Part shown: positions 12,388 through 24,196 of the stretch, one piece after another
How the letters are laid out: every line of letters starts with the position of its first letter
Numbering within the stretch: position 1 is the stretch's first letter
NCBI RefSeq assembly: GCF_905171765.1
Contig: NC_053391.1
Span: 110,768,644-110,832,643, forward strand
Reading direction: 5' to 3'
Length of the DNA: 64,000 bases
From: Bufo bufo
Lineage: Eukaryota > Chordata > Amphibia > Anura > Bufonidae
Position numbers and translations under genes: made by a program
The notes under the pieces: model-generated
Told to the model about the DNA's origin: nothing
The model's database searches: none
What the model saw: only the letters and a program-made list of their open reading frames with translations

Positions 12388-12723
12388 TAAGAGGTGGCTG
12401 CAAGGCTGTTGTATCTAAGAATGAATGGGGAGGTGGCTGCAAGGCTGTTGTATCTAAGAATGAATGGAGAGGTGGCTGCAAGGCTGCTGTATCTAAGAAT
12501 GAATGGAGAGGTGGCTGTAAGGCTGTTGTATCTAAGAATGAATGGAGAGGTGGCTGTAAGGCTGCTGTATCTAAGAATGAATGGAGAGGTGGCTGTAAGG
12601 CTGTTGTATCTAAGAATGAATGGAGAGGTGGCTGTAAGGCTGTTGTATCTAAGAATGAATGGAGAGGTGGCTGTAAGGCTGTTGTATCTAAGAATGAATG
12701 GAGAGGTGGCTGTAAGGCTGTTG
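12388..12723. repeat. 39-bp minisatellite, left segment
   Basis: About 8-9 head-to-tail copies of a 39-bp unit beginning GGTGGCTGTAAGGCTGTTGT. Because 39 is a multiple of three, frames on both strands stay open and give 13-residue repeat peptides. These are artefacts of the period, as there is no conserved flanking coding sequence. The array is cut at 12723 by a solo LTR and resumes at 13624 in the same phase. Confidence 0.95.
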
Positions 12724-13623
12724 TGCAGCGTACTCAAGTTGTGTGCAATAGGTGTTTCTGGGTGTAGTAGTGCAATATACACTAACCTGGTACAGCTGAC
12801 TCTCTGCAAGGGCAGGTATAGGTAGGGAATAGTTCGTGACGCCAGTGCCAAGTAAACGGTGGCACGCCGTTTGCGGATGCAGGAATAATTTGAGGAAACG
12901 TGGTGTTAAAACAGAACTTCAACTTTAGTAGTTTGCAGGCAGAGACAATATTGGAAACGCAGTTCCTCAGCATACAGTCGATTTGGCAATTCGGTCGATG
13001 CAGGCAATACAGTACAGCAGGGTTATTACAGAGTGTTGAACACAGGATTTGCAGCAAAGGAGCTTGCACTCTAACTCTGTCTGATCCTGGAATGTAGCAA
13101 TCCTCCACCAAGGCCCATTAACCTAAGTCTGGCTTTATATCCTTGATTTGGGCTTAGATAAGTACCTCCTCTGTCTTTCTTAGTACCTCTGGCTCCTCTG
13201 ATCTTTGCCTCAGTCTCTCCTAGCTTCTGAATGGTTCCTCAGGCCCTTAGGCTAAGATGTTCCTGCTTCTGCATATGGGTATTCAGGAGGGAATCTTCTC
13301 CTGAACAGCAGGCTTCAGGCCTGGACTTGTCTCAGACATAGTCTAAACTCCAACTGTAGGTTACAGATACTAGACTCCGTCTGCCCTGCACTTCCCTGAC
13401 TGGCCTTATATAAACTAGGGCTCCCTAGCTCCCTCTATGGACTAGAAGTAGGAATGACACCCCTAGCAGGCCTGTAAGTGCAAGTTTCAGTGACAGGGAA
13501 ATACACACATTACATTACATTTTATAAAACTGGCATACAACAACTTCCCAATATTAAGGAGGGACGACAGCACACCAAGTGACACTTTGGTAGTAACGGG
13601 TATTACAACTCCCGTATACTACA
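12724..13623 (-). mobile_element. Solo LTR (900 bp) inside the minisatellite
   Basis: Read on the minus strand the element starts TGTAGTATACGGGAGTTGT and ends with TGCA at 12724, so it has TG...CA ends. It is flanked by GTTG on both sides (12720-12723, 13624-13627). Removing the insert and one GTTG restores the 39-bp phase. A TATA-like TTTATATAAGG lies on the minus strand near 13410-13420, as in an LTR promoter. No internal gag/pol region is present, so this is a solo LTR left by recombination. The family (ERV or Gypsy) cannot be decided from the LTR alone. Confidence 0.85.
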
Positions 13624-14437
13624 GTTGTATCTAAGAATGAATGGAGAGGTGGCTGTAAGGCTGTTGTATCTAAGAATGAATGGAGAGGTGGCTGTAAGGC
13701 TGTTGTATCTAAGAATGAATGGAGAGGTGGCTGTAAGGCTGTTGTATCTAAGAATGAATGGAGAGGTGGCTGTAAGGCTGTTGTATCTAAGAATGAATGG
13801 AGAGGTGGCTGTAAGGCTGTTGTATCTAAGAATGAATGGAGAGGTGGCTGTAAGGCTGTTGTATCTAAGAATGAATGGAGAGGTGGCTGTAAGGCTGTTG
13901 TATCTAAGAATGAATGGAGAGGTGGCTGTAAGGCTGTTGTATCTAAGAATGAATGGAGAGGTGGCTGTAAGGCTGCTGTATCTAAGAATGAATGGAGAGG
14001 TGGCTGTAAGGCTGCTGTATCTAAGAATGAATGGAGAGGTGGCTGTAAGGCTGTTGTATCTAAGAATGAATGGAGAGGTGGCTGTAAGGCTGTTGTATCT
14101 AAGAATGAATGGAGAGGTGGCTGTAAGGCTGTTGTATCTAAGAATGAATGGAGAGGTGGCTGTAAGGCTGTTGTATCTAAGAATGAATGGAGAGGTGGCT
14201 GTAAGGCTGCTGTATCTAAGAATGAATGGAGAGGTGGCTGTAAGGCTGTTGTATCTAAGAATGAATGGAGAGGTGGCTGTAAGGCTGTTGTATCTAAGAA
14301 TGAATGGAGAGGTGGCTGTAAGGCTGTTGTATCTAAGAATGAATGGAGAGGTGGCTGTAAGGCTGCTGTATCTAAGAATGAATGGAGAGGTGGCTGTAAG
14401 GCTGATGTATCTAAGAATGAATGGAGAGGTGGCTGTA
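13624..14437. repeat. 39-bp minisatellite, right segment
   Basis: About 21 further copies of the same 39-bp unit. Copies differ mainly at one site (GCTGTTGTATC versus GCTGCTGTATC, once GCTGATGTATC). Together with the left segment the original array held about 29-30 units. The variant order across the array would make it a usable length and variant marker. Confidence 0.95.
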
Positions 14438-14478
14438 TGCAGTTTTACAGGAGATAAGGAAACAGCCAAGCAAGCATG

Positions 14479-14510
14479 AATTGGGGGGGGGGGGGGGGGG
14501 GGGGGGGGGT
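14479..14510. repeat. Poly-G homopolymer, about 30 bases
   Basis: An uninterrupted G run starts at about 14480 and ends at about 14509, shortly after the 39-bp array. It could form G-quadruplexes. Runs this long are also a common place for base-call or assembly length errors. Confidence 0.9.
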
Positions 14511-14640
14511 TTCGAAGCTTCTTTGGAAAATGAAAGATGCTATGGGGAAACTAAGCCAGTTCTAATTTAACACCAGTTTGATAAATGACCCCATTAACGT
14601 TTTGGCCAGTTACATCCAAGCACGTTAAGCCCAGAAAACG

Positions 14641-15266
14641 TAACCCCTTCATGACCCTGAGATTTTCCATTTTTGCTTTTCACTCCCCGCCTTCCCATAG
14701 TCCTAACTTTTTTATTTTTCCATTTACATAGCTTTAGGAGGGCTTATTTTTTACAGGGCAAGCTGTACTTTCTAATGGCATCATTTAGTTTATATTTTTA
14801 TTGGTTAAGTATTTTTATTTTAAGGAAAGGGGAGTTATTTGAACTTTTTTTTAAATATTTGTAAAAACTTTTTTTTACTTTTTAAGTCATCAATAACTGG
14901 CAACCATTAGATTGAACACTTAATTTGCACTATACTATATCAATACAATGCTGCCACCTAGTGGCCTGTATTGGTATATTCCTGAAATAGGCTCCAAAGC
15001 AACGTAACAGGTTCCCCGATCTCAGCCGGGGAACGATGTTAGCGGAAAGGAAGCACGCGACTTACGCTTCTGGGCTGATCATATGAAGGGGAAAATGTAT
15101 GCGATTAGCCTTATTTAAAATAGCAGAAACCCAGTGGCTATGGGGTCCATAGCCACCAGGTTTCTGCTATTTTAAATAAGGCTGATCGCATACACATGCA
15201 AGCGGGTGCCATGTTTAGGGACCGGACTTCCGCCATACATATACGGAGGAGGTCCTTAAGGGGTTA
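14641..15266. mobile_element. Foldback element with AACCCCTT ends
   Basis: The left end TAACCCCTTCATGACC is mirrored by GGTCCTTAAGGGGTTA on the right, the same terminus type as the larger element at 34692-37485. The core contains a strong hairpin: CTTATTTAAAATAGCAGAAA at 15110-15129 pairs with its reverse complement at 15164-15183. Non-coding. Confidence 0.65.
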
Positions 15267-15640
15267 AACAGTGTGACGGACAAATTTCCTGGCATCCCTG
15301 ACCAAAACCCACGACATTATTGTGAATTAAGATGCTGTTTGAGTCAAACCATGAGTATACTGTACTTACAAGATGTTATGAGTACAGGACACTAGACACC
15401 CATGGTTAGACTCTATCCATATGATAACAATCTAAGTAATATTGGACCGGCACTCAAACATATGGGTTCACGCTGAGCAGTATAGTTTTGTAAATAGTGC
15501 AATTTAATAAAACATAAAATACATATAGAAACATATAATACACACAATAGTGGGGTATGAGATAATGGTTTAATTAACTCGTAATAAAGTCCATACAATG
15601 CAGTTGGTAAATAGTTAATGTCCCATGATTCTACGATTAA

Positions 15641-17273
15641 GGCCTCATGCACACGACCGTATTTTTTTGCGGTCTGGAGAACGGGTTTCCGTTTTTCCGT
15701 GACCGTTTTTTCGTCCGTGGGTCTTCCTTGATTTTTGGAGGATCCACGGACATGAAAAAAAAGTCGTTTTGGGGTCCGCCTGGCCGTGCGGAGCCTCTAT
15801 GTTAGAATATACCGTCAGATTTGAGTTACATCGTGAAACTCAAATCCGACAGTATATTCTAACACAGAGGCGTTCCCATGGTGATGGGGACGCTTCAGGT
15901 TAGAATATACTAAAAGAACTGTGTACATGACTGCCCCCTGCTGCCTGGCAGGTGCTGCCAGGCAGCAGCCCCCGCCCTGTAGTTAACACATTGGTGGCCA
16001 GTGTGGCCGGCCCCCCCCTCCCCTGTAGTTAACTCATTGGTGGCCAGTGGGCCCCCCCCCCCCTCCCCTGTAGTTAACTCATTGGTGGCCAGTGTGGCCA
16101 GCCCCCCTCCCTCCCCTGTAGTTAACTCGTTGGTGGCCAGTGGGCCTTCTCCCCTCCCTCCCCCTCCTAATTAAAATCTCCCCCCTATCATTGGTGGCAG
16201 CGGAGTGTACCGATCGGAGTCCCAGTTTAATCGCTGGGGCTCCGATCGGTAACCATGGCAACCAGGACGCTACTGCAGTCCCGATTGCCATGGTTACTTA
16301 GCAATTTGTAGAACCATTATACTTACCTGCGAGCTGCGATGGTCTGCGTCCGGTCGGGAGCTCCTCCTACTGGTAAGTGACATGACCTGTCACTTACCAG
16401 TAGGAGGAGATCCCGGCCGGACCTGTCACTTACCAGTAGGAGGAGCTCCCGACCGGACGCAGACCATCGCAGCTCGCAGGTAAGTATAATGGTTCTACAA
16501 ATTGCTAAGTAACCATGGCAACCGGGACTGCAGTAGCGTCCTGGTTGCCATGGTTACCGATCGGAGCCCCAGCGATTAAACTGGGACTCCGATCGGTACA
16601 CTCCGCTGCCACCAATGAGGGGAGGGGGGGGGCCGGCCGCACTGGCCACCAATGTGTTAACTACAGGGGGGGGGCTGCCCCCTGCTGCCTGGCAGCAACT
16701 TCCAGGCAGTAGGGGGCAGTCATGTACACAGTTCTTTTAGTATATTCTTAACCTGAAGCGTCCCCATCACCATGGGAACGCCTCTGTGTTAGAATATACT
16801 GTCGGTTCTGAGTTTTCACGAAGTGAAAACTCAGCTATGAAAAAGCTTTTATGCAGACGGATCTTCGGATCCGTCTGTATAAAAACTAACCTACGGCCAC
16901 GGATCACGGATGCCAATCTTGTGTGCATCTGTGTTCTTTCACTGACCCATTGACTTGAATGGGTCCGTGAACCGTTGGCCGTGAAAAAAATAGGACAGGT
17001 CATATTTTTTTCACGGCCAGGAAACACGGATCACGGATGCGGCTGCAAAACTAACCTACGGCCACGGATCACGGATGCCAATCTTGTGTGCATCCGTGTT
17101 CTTTCACGGACCCATTGACTTGAATGGGTCCGTGAACCGTTGGCCGTGAAAAAAATAGGACAGGTCATATTTTTTTCACGGCCAGGAAACACGGATCACG
17201 GACGCGGCTGCAAAACGGTGCATTTTCCGATTTTTCCACGGACCCATTCAAAGTCAATCGTGTGCATGAGGCC
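15641..17273. mobile_element. Harbinger-like foldback element (copy A1) in the PLE 3' region
   Basis: The ends GGCCTCATGCACACGACCGT and CGTGTGCATGAGGCC are flanked by TAA on each side (15638-15640, 17274-17276), a 3-bp target duplication as in PIF/Harbinger elements. The interior is a nested palindrome: blocks with TTAGAATATACT, GTTAACTCATTGGTGGCC and CCGATCGGAGTCCCAG occur in both arms. A G/C-rich tandem of about 55 bp (15980-16160) occurs mainly in the left arm. It shares its core with three hAT-type elements and with the copy at 61699-63621. No transposase. Confidence 0.8.
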
Positions 17274-17276
17274 TAA

Positions 17277-18318
17277 GTAGATAGAAAAAAAAAAAATCGA
17301 GAGAAAAAAAATCGAAAGACAAAAAATCCAAAAGGAGAAAATCAATAGCAAGCAGTCTTTGACTATATTGAGTAGAATACTCACTTTTTGCGCAGTTCTG
17401 TGGCGTCCCACGTGTAAGAGCGCTTACCTCGGTGTCGCTTTAATCAAATACCGGTGGCAAAGTGTAGTTACTTAACCGACATCCTAAAATCAGATCTCCA
17501 TATGATCGCTTCGATTTTCGCGAGGTGAGCTGTTTCTTTTCCTTTTCAGATAATACAGACTATCAATCGCGGTTAAAGTCGTAATGAAGCTTCGATCTTT
17601 TGGATCATGAATTTTTGTCAGTCGCCAGCAGTTAGTGAAATCGATCACCAGACAGTTTGCTTGCATTCGCTTCGGATGATAATTTCCAAGGTCTCTTTCA
17701 ATATTGCCTGGCCATGCTTCAAATTTCGGACTCTCTATGAATATCCCATCGATCCCAGACGTGTTTCGAAATAAATCCCTATTTCTTCCTCAGTGGGTAT
17801 GTCCATATTCAAGAGTCCAAGACCTTATATACCTGTCTGTTGATTGCTGGGGCGGAACCCAGCAAATCAAACAGAATGTGCAGCACATGGGTGGGTCAGC
17901 GCTAATTCACCACTTCTTTTCTGTCAAAAAATCGCATTGCGGTAATAGTGCGTTTTCGATGAGGTTTTTTCGGGCATAATTGCAGAATAACATATTAATA
18001 TCAACCAATAAATCAAAAACACTTTTAGTTTTTAAGATAAACAATTAAATATGAATATATTGCACTTAATGTCAGTAAAATCTATATGAGCACTTACACT
18101 ATACTGGTTGCAGATCATCTTACGTACAGAAACATAATAAAATTGACATAAAATTTGTAAAAATGGTTTATAAAATTTGGAGTAGCTTCTACGATGGTGA
18201 TGTGTGAAGGTGCCCATCACCAAGGGGACACCCCAGTGCTGAGAAACAGCCAAACATGGGATATCCCCTCAGCAAGGGGCACCAACACAATACTTTTAAC
18301 TTATTTTCTACTCATTTT
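17277..18318 (-). other. PLE 3' untranslated region
   Basis: Sequence between the endonuclease stop (18319) and the foldback insertion. It holds a hairpin around GGTGCCCATCACCAAGGGGA (18211) and no protein motif. The rest of the 3' region continues at 15426-15637 beyond the inserted element and contains ATTAAA-like signals near 15500. Confidence 0.55.
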
Positions 18319-18532
18319 TCACAGAAAACCGAAAATTTTTAATTCAGTATTTAATCCTGCAGGTGATACACTGCCAAACTCAAATATTCGTCTAGACTCC
18401 CTCCGTGACATTTTTGAAATGTAATTGCCTCCCCTCCAGTGTTGAGCCACCTTCTCCAGTGCCGCAAATGTCAATCCCCTTGGGTCCTGATGATGGAACT
18501 TTTTAAAATGTTTAGATAAGGGATGAGTTAAC
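18319..18532 (-). pseudogene. PLE endonuclease, C-terminal fragment
   Basis: The minus strand reads HPLSKHFKKFHHQDPRGLTF, then VAQHWRGGNYISKM and ESRRIFEFGSVSPAGLN before a stop, matching the end of PLE GIY-YIG domains (conserved H-F, RGG, E and GLN positions). The fragment is cut off from the first half of the domain by the LTR at 18533-19685. The five-base duplication at both edges shows that the two halves were continuous before insertion. Confidence 0.85.
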
Positions 18533-19685
18533 TGTAACGGATCCGCTTCCGTTAATGGACGCTTCCTAGCTTGCGCCGAGGACCACAAGCACCGCACTGG
18601 ACACCACAACCTCCGCAGACTCCACAACCGCCGTAGCTTAACTGGAGCCGCGCCGTCTTCCTTCCACCCTGAACGAACCTCCAGCATTCAGGACCGTGTG
18701 GGAAAGATCTCTCCTCCAGTGAATATGCAGAGCATAGCAATCCCCAGCGTGACACAGCAATTCCCTCCAATAACGAGACGAGGCTGCGTTTTGAAGGGTT
18801 AAAACAGGAACTCTCTGTACTTCACGTACAGCCTCTTTTATTCACAAACCAAAAACATAGTACTGCCCACAGGGGTTTGAAATACAACCAATCAATATAT
18901 TACAACACATCCCCACAAAATCCTCCCCTCTGTCCGCGATAGAATTACCTCACACTGGGTTGATGCAATCACCACAGACAGACGAATACACAATATCCTC
19001 TGTCCTGGAGACAACAGAGAAGTAATTCAATTATCTCTCAGGACAAAGGACATCGCCAATACACACAGAGAGACAACAGGACAGGAATCCCCACCCAAAC
19101 ACACAAAATCCTCCCTTTCTGTCTGTGATATAATTATGGATTAACATAACTATCACAGACAGTAAAAATACAGTTTTTAAACATACACTGTAACTTTAAA
19201 ACCATACATTCCATCTCCATAAAAATTACATATTTAAACTCAGCATACATCAAACATAAACACTTCCAAAAATCACACAAATCCCTCCAGCGGATCAAAA
19301 GTTTAGTGGAAGTCCTTTATGACCGACCGCAAGCACAATTTCCTGCCCAAAACAGTTCCATAGATTTGGGCTGTGCGGTCGGTCAATTCCATGCAGAAAA
19401 ACGACTAAGTCCCATCTTCGAACGGGACTTAGTCTCTGGAGCTGAAAGTTCAGTATGGCAGAAGGTAAGGGTCAGCGGCATTTGTGTATCCGCGCATCCG
19501 ATTCCAGCTCCACAGAATCCCCAGCATACACCGCTGACCGCGTTCGGTCCCACCAACAGTCCAGACATGCGGCACAGTTCTGTCACTGTTCCTGAAGGGC
19601 AACATGTCCCGGGGCCATAGTCGTAGGGCAGGAGGCTAGCCATAAGTCCTCTACAATGCCCAGTGGCAAATGGCAGTTTGTCACA
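18533..19685 (-). mobile_element. Solo LTR (1153 bp) inside the PLE endonuclease
   Basis: On the plus strand the insert runs from TGTAACGGATCC to TTTGTCACA, i.e. TG...CA ends with short inverted termini. It is flanked by TTAAC on both sides (18528-18532, 19686-19690), a 5-bp duplication as made by retroviral-type integrases. On the minus strand an AATAAA polyadenylation signal occurs near 18838-18843, supporting minus orientation. No gag, pol or env is present. The family is undetermined (ERV or Gypsy). Confidence 0.85.
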
Positions 19686-19935
19686 TTAACGTTCCTTTTT
19701 TAATGTTATTGATATGTTCGGCCAAGCGTACCCTCAACAGTCGCTTAGTTCTGCCGACATATTGTTTTTGACACGGACACTGGATGATGTAGACAACACC
19801 GGAGGAATTGCAAGTGAGGCATTCTTTAATGTCCAGGACGAAATCATTCTGGGTCGACGTAAATTTGATAGTCTTCCTACTGAATGTAGTGCTTCTGCAG
19901 GCGACACACCTACCACACCTGTAAAAGCCCTTCAT
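19681..19935 (-). pseudogene. PLE GIY-YIG endonuclease, N-terminal part
   Basis: The frame begins with the cysteine motif FYRCGRCVACRS (CxxC-type zinc finger before the nuclease) and continues to GVVYIIQCPCQKQYVGRTK, the GIY...YIG-equivalent core (VYI then YVG) with the following catalytic arginine, and then RLAEHINNIKKG. The domain nicks DNA during PLE insertion. The frame stops because it runs into the solo LTR at 19685. The preceding linker (20143-19910) is in another frame. Confidence 0.88.
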
Positions 19936-20262
19936 TTGTACCCAATTTTGAAGAGAAACTGTTTTTTTTTATGTGATTTTTTACAGTAGGTGCTAATTTA
20001 AGCCCTAAATTGGGCGCCTTTGTAAATGTTATGAGGGGAGATGTGTTTAGTAGGGGTCCTATAACCTTATCCTTTAGCACAAAATGCCAGTGTCGATTAA
20101 TATGTCGTATTTGTTTCGACTGTGCGCTATATGGTAAGATCACTCAATTCTGCCTCTATTGGTTTCTTTTCACTTGGTGTGGGTGTTGATGTGAAGAAGG
20201 ATTGTCTCTCCATCTTTCTCACTTTCTCCAAAGCATTATCTAAAATATTTTTGGGGTAATCC
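19910..20262 (-). pseudogene. PLE linker between RT and endonuclease, frameshifted
   Basis: Minus-strand translation in consecutive frames gives YPKNILDNALEKVRKMERQS next to the LINE junction, then a stop and frame change, then PYSAQSKQIRHINRHWHFVL and TFTKAPNLGLKLAPTVKNHI, typical of the PLE thumb/linker that precedes the nuclease. At least two frameshifts lie between 20143 and 19910. Confidence 0.75.
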
Positions 20263-20435
20263 TTTTTTTTTTTTTTTTATAAATATATATTTTTATTTTC
20301 CAGATCATAGTATTAATACATAAAACAATAATAATCACAACGGTATGCCTAGCATAGCATTCACAGACATCCTTACAGAAAATTGGATATAACATCCTAG
20401 GATCACCCTCATGACAATATATAATAATAACTATA

Positions 20436-20455
20436 TCACCCCCCCCCCCCCCCAT
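20436..20455 (-). repeat. Poly-G tract in the LINE 3' UTR
   Basis: About 14-15 consecutive C on the plus strand, i.e. a G run on the LINE sense strand between the ORF2 stop and the poly-A tail. Mammalian L1 3' UTRs also contain G-rich, quadruplex-capable tracts. Confidence 0.75.
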
Positions 20456-20511
20456 TGGCTGCCGTCCACTCCATTCATTAATATATAGAATAGTATCATT
20501 ATTAATTATAG

Positions 20512-23500
20512 CTATGTAGCGCTGCGTGCCACTCTTCGTTTCTTTTCAATTTCCTCATATACTCTAATTTTTTGAAGATATGAACTCCACTCCCTTATTG
20601 AGGGCGGGGAGACAGAGCCCCAATACTTTATCAATATAGCTTTAGCGACCATCAAACCCCGCATCCAAATCCGTCTGACCTGAGGCGGAACTTCCGCTTC
20701 TGTCCCACAATCTCCAAAGATCACAGTCAAGATCCCCGGGTTATAGTTCATTGAACTCTCCTTTTGTAGAGTAGCGAAAACCTCATCCCAATAATTTCTT
20801 ATTTTGCTGCAGCTCCAAAGCAAATGGACATAGTTTGCATTAACATATCCACATTTAGAGCAGCAGCAATCCCGGTCTTTATTTTGGGGAAATTTTCCTT
20901 GGGTTTTAGGCGTATAGTAGAGTCTATGGAGGATCTTAAATTGAATTAACCTATGCGCACTGGAAACTGTCGCCTTTCTCACATTCCTATAGATAGTAGA
21001 CCACTGTAGTGGAGGGCAGTTCAACTCTTGCTCCCACTTATCTGTACTTTTGAAAGGTGTTACAGTTGCCAGTGCCATTCGGAATTTCACATAAAGTCTA
21101 GATAACTTCACTTTTTCATACTTCTGAGCGTCACAAAAATCAAAAAACATATTCTCTCGTGGAAAAATGAGGCCCCTATTCCTAGAGGCTTCAAATATAT
21201 GTTTCAAACGTGAATACATAAATAAATCTAATGGTGAACTATCAGTAAAACCAAATTCCAAAAGTGATTTAAACCGACCCATATAGAAAAGGTCAGACAC
21301 CCTGTTGATGCCATTACGAACCCAATAGTCAAAATCTGTAGTTTTGAAGAACTCCTCCAGCCCCCTATTCTCCCAGAGAGGGGTGAAGACAAACGGACCA
21401 GAAGATTTAAGAACCTTCTTCAGTCTGTTCCAAACCCTCTGCAGAGAGCACGGGATCAGCAAGGACTTCCTCATACCCATATACCCAGTCTCCAAACATG
21501 CAAAAATATTATCAACTGATTTATCAAAAAGTTTTGTCAAATACTGTGAAAGTAAACTCTCTTTTGAGTGGCAGCAGCGCTGAATCTGTGCACATAAATA
21601 ATAACCTTGAAAAAAGGGTAGTGACAGCCCACCATCTGCCTCTAACAACTATAGATATCTCTGCTTTATCCGAACCCTCTTCCTTCCCCAAATCAAGTCA
21701 TTGATCATGGCCTCTAACCTATGAAAGAAAATATCATCTATCCAGACGGGGGAGGCACACAACGGAAACAAAACCATCGGTAAGATAATCATTTTAATCA
21801 AAGCTATTCGGTCCGTCTGTGCCAATAACAGTTTCCGCCAAGCACTGATTTTGTCCTTAACTTTATTCAGAACCGGGGCCAGATTAAGGTCATAGAACCT
21901 ATTTATAGGGACCCCAATCTTAACCCCCAAATAATCTAAGGTGTCATTGGGGACCAAAACACGAACTCGCCTCCCCTCATCTATAGCTTTACGGTTCAGC
22001 GGGAGGAGCGATGACTGACTAGTTAATTCTATAGCCTGATAGTTTACCATACTCCTCTATTACCTCTATGACATACGGGAGAATTTTCCATCCCTGATCC
22101 AAAAACAGAATCACGTCATCAGCATACAGACTTATTTTATCGCCCACTCCCGCCACCCCAAAACCTTCTATACGACTATCTAAACGAATCCGGGAAGCCA
22201 GTGGTTCAATAAAAAGAGCAAAGAGGAGAGGAGACAGGGGACAACCCTGTCGCATCCCTCTCTGCATCGTCACGGGGGAAGAACTAATACCGTTAACACT
22301 GATATATGCAACTGGATGTGCATATAGCATTTTAGTCATCTCCAAAAAAGGATTCCCGAGACCGAAATGGGACATTGTAGCCCACAAAAAAGGCCACTCC
22401 ATCCTGTCAAACGCCTTTGCGGCGTCTAAGGACAGAATGGAGTGGTCTATACTACCCCCAACGGACAGATTCAAATAAACCCTATATAGACTCATCTGTA
22501 TTTGCCGTCCCGGGATAAAGCCCGTCTGATTGGGGTGTACCAAACCCGCTATAACCCTCTTTAAGCGATTGGCCAGAATTTTTGCGAAAATCTTATAATC
22601 CGTGTTTAGAAGTGATATGGGTCTATATGACCCCATATCACACGGATCCTTCTCCTTTTTTAAGATCAAGATAATCACTGCCTCACCAAATGATGGAGGT
22701 AATGAGCAGCATGCGCGAGATTGATTCAGGACTAGAAGCAGGATCAGCAAAAGTACTCTAGCGTGGTACCTATATAGATCAAACGGCAATCCATCCGATC
22801 CAGGGGCTGATTTATATTTTAGAGAAGAGAGAGTCGCTTGGAGTTTCTCTAAGAGAATGGGGGAGTTCAAACGCTCTCTATCTTGAGAACATAACTGGGG
22901 GAGTTCTAACTTTTGAAGATATTGATCCATATCGATGCGACTAAACATAGACTCAGATTTATAAAAAGTAGCGTAATATCTCGCAAATTCCTCCCTTATC
23001 TCCTCTGCAGATCTCACCCCAGCACCCTGTAAATTCCTGATTTCTCTTATAGTGGTAGACTCTCTCTGGTTAGCCACCAGACGAGCCAAAAACCTACCCG
23101 TTTTACCAGCTTCGCAAAAACGATTCTGGCCTTGAAATAGGAGCTTATGTTGTGCTTTTTTATATAGGAGCGTCTTAAGCTGTAAATTGGCCTCTTTTAA
23201 CTGATTAATGAATTGCTCCGTATAGGAGTCAATTAAAGCGGTGCGTAAACTCCTTATTAAATCTGTCAATTGTTGTTCCCTGCGCCGTGCTTCCGTTCTA
23301 AACCTATTAATTTTAGTAAAGTATAAGCCCCTTATAAAAGCCTTCAAAGCATCCCACACATAGTGAATATGTGCCGATCCTACGTTAAGGTCCCAAAATT
23401 CCTGAATATCTTGGTCTATTCGGGATTGCTCCCTTATCACATCAAACCAATGCGGGTTCAGTTTAAAAATTCTGGCTGTATTTGGAGCCTCCTCAAATGT

Positions 23501-24196
23501 AACAAGAACTGGGGAATGATCCGAAATTCCATGAGGTTCATACCTCATTCTCAGGACACGACCGCACAGATCCCGACTTACAAACGCCAGATCTATGCGG
23601 GACATTGACCCGAATGACTGGCTAAAACATGAAAAGATTTTTTTTTTGCCGTAGAGGTGTCGCCAGATATCAACCAACGCCAGCTCCTGGCATATAGCAG
23701 TCAAGGGGGATCCCGCGCGCCCGCGCCCGGAGACCGACGAGAACCGGTCCAACTCAGGATCAGGTACCGCATTAAAGTCACCTGCCACTAAGAGCGCACA
23801 TTGATTTTTTGTGGATATATATTGGCCCAATTGTGCAAACACCATAGCATTAAATGGTGGGGGGATATAAATAAAGGCCAATATGACCTCCTGCCCTTTC
23901 CAGTATCCATGAAGAAATACAAATCTACCTTCTTTATCAATCAGATTATCTAGCGGTTGATACTCCATCCCATGATAAATGTATACGCTAACCCCTCTTG
24001 CATAAGAAGAGTAGCAAGCGTGATACTCAAGAGAAGCCCATTTCCTTTTCAGTGCATAAATCCTATCTACTGTAGCATGGGTCTCCAATAGAACCACAAT
24101 CGCCGGCAGATGGCGGACTACGAGATCAAATACCACCGTCCTCTTCACCCTGTCTCCCAGCCCTCTCACATTCCAAAATAGAATGTTACACGGCAT
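20512..24196 (-). pseudogene. LINE ORF2: endonuclease and reverse transcriptase
   Basis: Frame 24196-22019 opens MPCNILFWNVRGLGDR. APE endonuclease motifs follow at LLETH (residues 36-40), GDFNAV (139-144), SRIDLAF (199-205) and SDHSP (225-229). The reverse transcriptase shows YRPISLLNTDYKIFAKILAN, GFIPGRQ, DAAKAFDRMEW, GMRQGCPLSPLLF and the catalytic YADD (691-694). The frame shifts near 22020-22030, continues at 22050-21649, meets one in-frame TAG (21649-21651), and resumes to 20512. The C-terminal part has a cysteine/histidine cluster (CCCSKCGYVNANYVHLLWSC). With only one frameshift and one stop it is a young copy, but it should not make a full-length protein unless these are sequencing errors. 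Confidence 0.9.

Noticed and set aside
12387..14437. CRISPR-like array
   Set aside because: Units are contiguous tandem copies without unique spacers, and the genome is clearly eukaryotic.
12387..14479. Open frames up to 288 codons on both strands with 13-residue peptide repeats
   Set aside because: They follow from a 39-bp stop-free tandem unit. Both strands are open and no non-repeat domain is attached.
18533..18687. N-terminal extension of the frame that ends at 18319
   Set aside because: This part lies inside the solo LTR; the similarity to the PLE nuclease begins only at 18532.
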